In this document: positions 63,101-64,000 of the stretch, piece by piece
Numbering within the stretch: position 1 is the stretch's first letter
How the letters are laid out: every line of letters starts with the position of its first letter
Assembly: GCA_036822055.1 (NCBI GenBank)
Contig: DAISIK010000002.1
Coordinates: 62,001 to 126,000, forward strand
Length of the DNA stretch: 64,000 bases
Origin: DAISIK01 sp036822055
Lineage (GTDB): Bacteria; Verrucomicrobiota; Verrucomicrobiia; Opitutales; Puniceicoccaceae
Direction of reading: 5' to 3'
Notes under the pieces: generated by a model
The model's input: the letters and a program-made list of their open reading frames with translations, nothing else
What the model was told of the DNA's origin: nothing
Database searches by the model: none
Position numbers and translations under genes: made by a program

Positions 63101-63880
63101 AAGGGAGAAAGGGGAGATCCCACCCCCGAGGATTTTGCCCGGATGGAGGAGACCGATTGGACCGCCCTTAGCCGCGAGATCAAGAGCCTCCGGGAAAAAC
63201 TTGCCTCCATCGGTGCCGTCAACCTCGTCGCCATCGAGGAATACGCCGAGCTCCGTCAAAGCTACGAATTCCTCAAGACTCAGAGCGAGGACCTCTGGCA
63301 CTCCAAAGAAGAACTCCTCCGCGCCATCGACGAGATCAACCAAACATCCCAGAGCCTCTTCCAACAAACCTTCGATCAAATCCGCAAAAATTTCCAGTTC
63401 ACCTACGAGCACCTCACCATCGGGGGCAGGGGAGACCTTGAACTCAACGCTGCCGAGGACGTCCTCGAATCCGGCATCGAGATCATTGCCCGCCCCCCCG
63501 GTACCCGCCTCAGCACCATCAGCCTCCTCAGCGGCGGCCAGCGAACCATGGCCGCCGTCGCCCTCCTCTTTGCCATCTACATGGTCAAGCCGAGCCCCTT
63601 CTGCTTTCTCGACGAGCTCGACGCCCCCCTCGACGATGCCAACATCGGCCGCTTCACCGAGATGCTCAGGGATTTTACCCGCTTTTCCCAGTTCCTCATC
63701 ATCACCCATAACAAGCGTACCGTAGCCAGCGCCGACTCCGTCTTCGGCGTCACCATGCAGGAGAAGGGGGTCTCCCGGTTGGTCTCCATGCGCTTTAATC
63801 GCGATTCGGGTTCTGCCGAGTTTGCCCGCGAGGAGCAAGGCTCCCAACCAGCCAGCCTCACCCCCGCCGCCCCTGTCTGA
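60128..63880 (+). CDS. smc: Chromosome partition protein SMC
   Basis: The protein is about 1,250 aa from ATG 60128. Walker A GPNGCGKSN lies near residue 34 and LRGGKMQDVIFSGSD follows. Two coiled coils (about 165-500 and 680-1020) flank a hinge of about 170 residues (LIGEAVDALLLPP onward). The C-terminal head has the ABC signature LLSGGQRTMAAVALL and Walker B FCFLDELDAPLDDAN. It compacts and separates chromosomes together with ScpA/ScpB, which are not in the window. It lies 60 bp after the nucleotidyltransferase gene and is followed 6 bp later by glpK. Confidence 0.96.
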   Translation: MYLRELSISGFKSFAAPTRLELQPGVTAIVGPNGCGKSNIADAIRWVLGEQSAKALRGGKMQDVIFSGSDSRKALPYAEVYLTFSGCEKELGSAFHEVEIGRRVSRDGSGVYTINRKVCRLKDIQSLFMDTGVGRVSYSFLVQGQVDQILSSNPADRRAVFEEAAGITRYKSQRREALNKLDLVQANLNRVTDVIEERGRQIGTLRRQASKALRYKRIKHRLSHLELAQGGFEYATLTASTSSLSERASRHQQELQQIRSTIEERESALEALRQQRNRSLEELQAQQQKVFDCRSELEQTTNQIAFDQQRSQDLAERIEQLSSETNELVQRQALAASQGNEESRSRQMQLDLVGTSDASCRELQSSLDSAEMKLSEAEKALQREKQRFLVVESGISRLRTRATTIEVDLKSAEARHGDFVDAIRLIGAEIETARQSLQELQTARSVIEEREQQAALALTAAEEQVSQEKKTFRARQESIQVSEREIAKLTAELALLEDLQRKFEGFGDGAKAILSGKLGSLLPAGGTTIFTRQIEVQEAHATAFEHLIGEAVDALLLPPTVPIAQVAEKLRGEKLGQACCLLPQKSPPDPSSLPDLPPWLIPAASVAQARDPLIAPLLQNLLEGSYLIPALEPFLDFLDSNPDFSFRIASTPEGDRIDSRGTVLIGKRKSRSGSFLQRENQIRSLRSSVAQKREALDQAYAAASHAQEALSAAEKALEQARAARSEAASERSALLAQITSAERSLESLGTRGQHAREQLDRFETEQADARQRLSSARQQLGSAEEELSESRTATSNLEAELVRARAERDSHREALSSVRLELAEKKQKLEILNRSINEATRQAEELGTRIQSNRKRIDSMRQEISGAGEKARALATRSEELKANLEGLTAHLSSLQAKVQQSDGIIDAASTKLASTRQQEREAEQQVSSLEIELTKLRSRRDFIVEKLTHEYEVEAGNIRWKEELWAADEPFQTRVNLDDLEDSETLELQTKGERGDPTPEDFARMEETDWTALSREIKSLREKLASIGAVNLVAIEEYAELRQSYEFLKTQSEDLWHSKEELLRAIDEINQTSQSLFQQTFDQIRKNFQFTYEHLTIGGRGDLELNAAEDVLESGIEIIARPPGTRLSTISLLSGGQRTMAAVALLFAIYMVKPSPFCFLDELDAPLDDANIGRFTEMLRDFTRFSQFLIITHNKRTVASADSVFGVTMQEKGVSRLVSMRFNRDSGSAEFAREEQGSQPASLTPAAPV

Positions 63881-63886
63881 GCCACC

Positions 63887-64000
63887 ATGCCCAGAGGTAC
63901 CCACATCCTCGCCCTCGACCAGGGCACCACCAGCTCCCGTGCCATCGTCTTCGACCAGCGCGGGCAGCCCGTTGCCTCGGCCCAAAAAGAATTTCGCCAG
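63887..64000 (+). CDS. glpK: Glycerol kinase, N-terminal fragment (cut by the window edge)
   Basis: ATG 63887 opens a frame that runs off the window after 38 codons. ILALDQGTTSSRAIVFDQRG is the well-known FGGY phosphate-1 motif of glycerol kinase, nearly identical to characterised GlpK N-termini. It lies 6 bp after smc, close enough for readthrough. Confidence 0.88.
   Translation, partial: MPRGTHILALDQGTTSSRAIVFDQRGQPVASAQKEFRQ

Noticed and set aside
62681..63985. 434-codon minus-strand open frame inside smc
   Set aside because: The plus strand encodes conserved SMC motifs across the whole span, and the antisense translation is low-complexity.
1..64000. CRISPR arrays, tRNA or rRNA genes, insertion sequences, prophage
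   Set aside because: No regularly spaced repeats, no cloverleaf or rRNA-like sequence in the gaps, and no transposase, integrase or phage structural protein was seen.

Overview
The window looks like a chromosomal segment of a Verrucomicrobiota bacterium, most likely in the Opitutia/Puniceicoccales part of the phylum. This is inferred from gene content and protein style, not from a database search. Supporting traits are an alternative complex III operon joined to a cbb3-type oxidase, a PilX-like giant pilin-type protein of a kind I associate with this phylum, long secreted polysaccharide-acting proteins, and GC-rich coding with strong C preference at third positions. That base bias produces many long false antisense reading frames. 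No rRNA, tRNA, CRISPR array, transposase or prophage gene was seen.

Layout: (1) 1-2840: the end of an unknown gene, a secreted unknown protein, a YbfF-like esterase and a tiny Tat-signal protein. (2) 2867-14331: actABCDEF (quinol:cytochrome c oxidoreductase), a one-TM small protein, ccoS, ccoN, ccoO and a mono-haem CcoP-like cytochrome. These twelve genes in one direction, many overlapping, encode an electron path from quinol to oxygen. (3) 14354-24778: a P1B-4-type metal ATPase facing a BlaI-type repressor, a BlaR1/M56-type membrane protease and a 1,963-residue secreted two-enzyme protein. All share a GCGAAT-N2-ATTCGC-like dyad. (4) 24779-26220: a lower-GC island with inverted repeats, a 29-codon ORF and a 161-aa Cys/His protein. 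(5) 26221-41750: a carbohydrate locus with a GH27 enzyme, a LacI-family regulator, a GH74-like beta-propeller protein, a PilX-like protein with a secreted partner, a heparinase II/III-like protein with a C-terminal discoidin-type domain, and an araBAD operon. A 13-bp motif is repeated before the GH27 gene, the propeller gene and araB. (6) 42046-54894: translation and RNA genes: an EF-G2-type fusA, nusA-infB-rbfA-nrnA-truB-ribF, an OGG-type glycosylase, miaA with an SDR gene, hpf and a small membrane protein. (7) 54949-64000: prfB, a candidate oriC and dnaA, a small unknown gene, a CCA/poly(A) polymerase-type nucleotidyltransferase, smc and the start of glpK.

The most notable signals are a programmed +1 frameshift in prfB whose in-frame stop is UAA instead of the usual UGA, two small regulons readable from repeated operators, a terminator-like hairpin between a candidate promoter and nusA, and the large uncharacterised secreted enzyme. 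I did not find a clearly new defence or mobile system.
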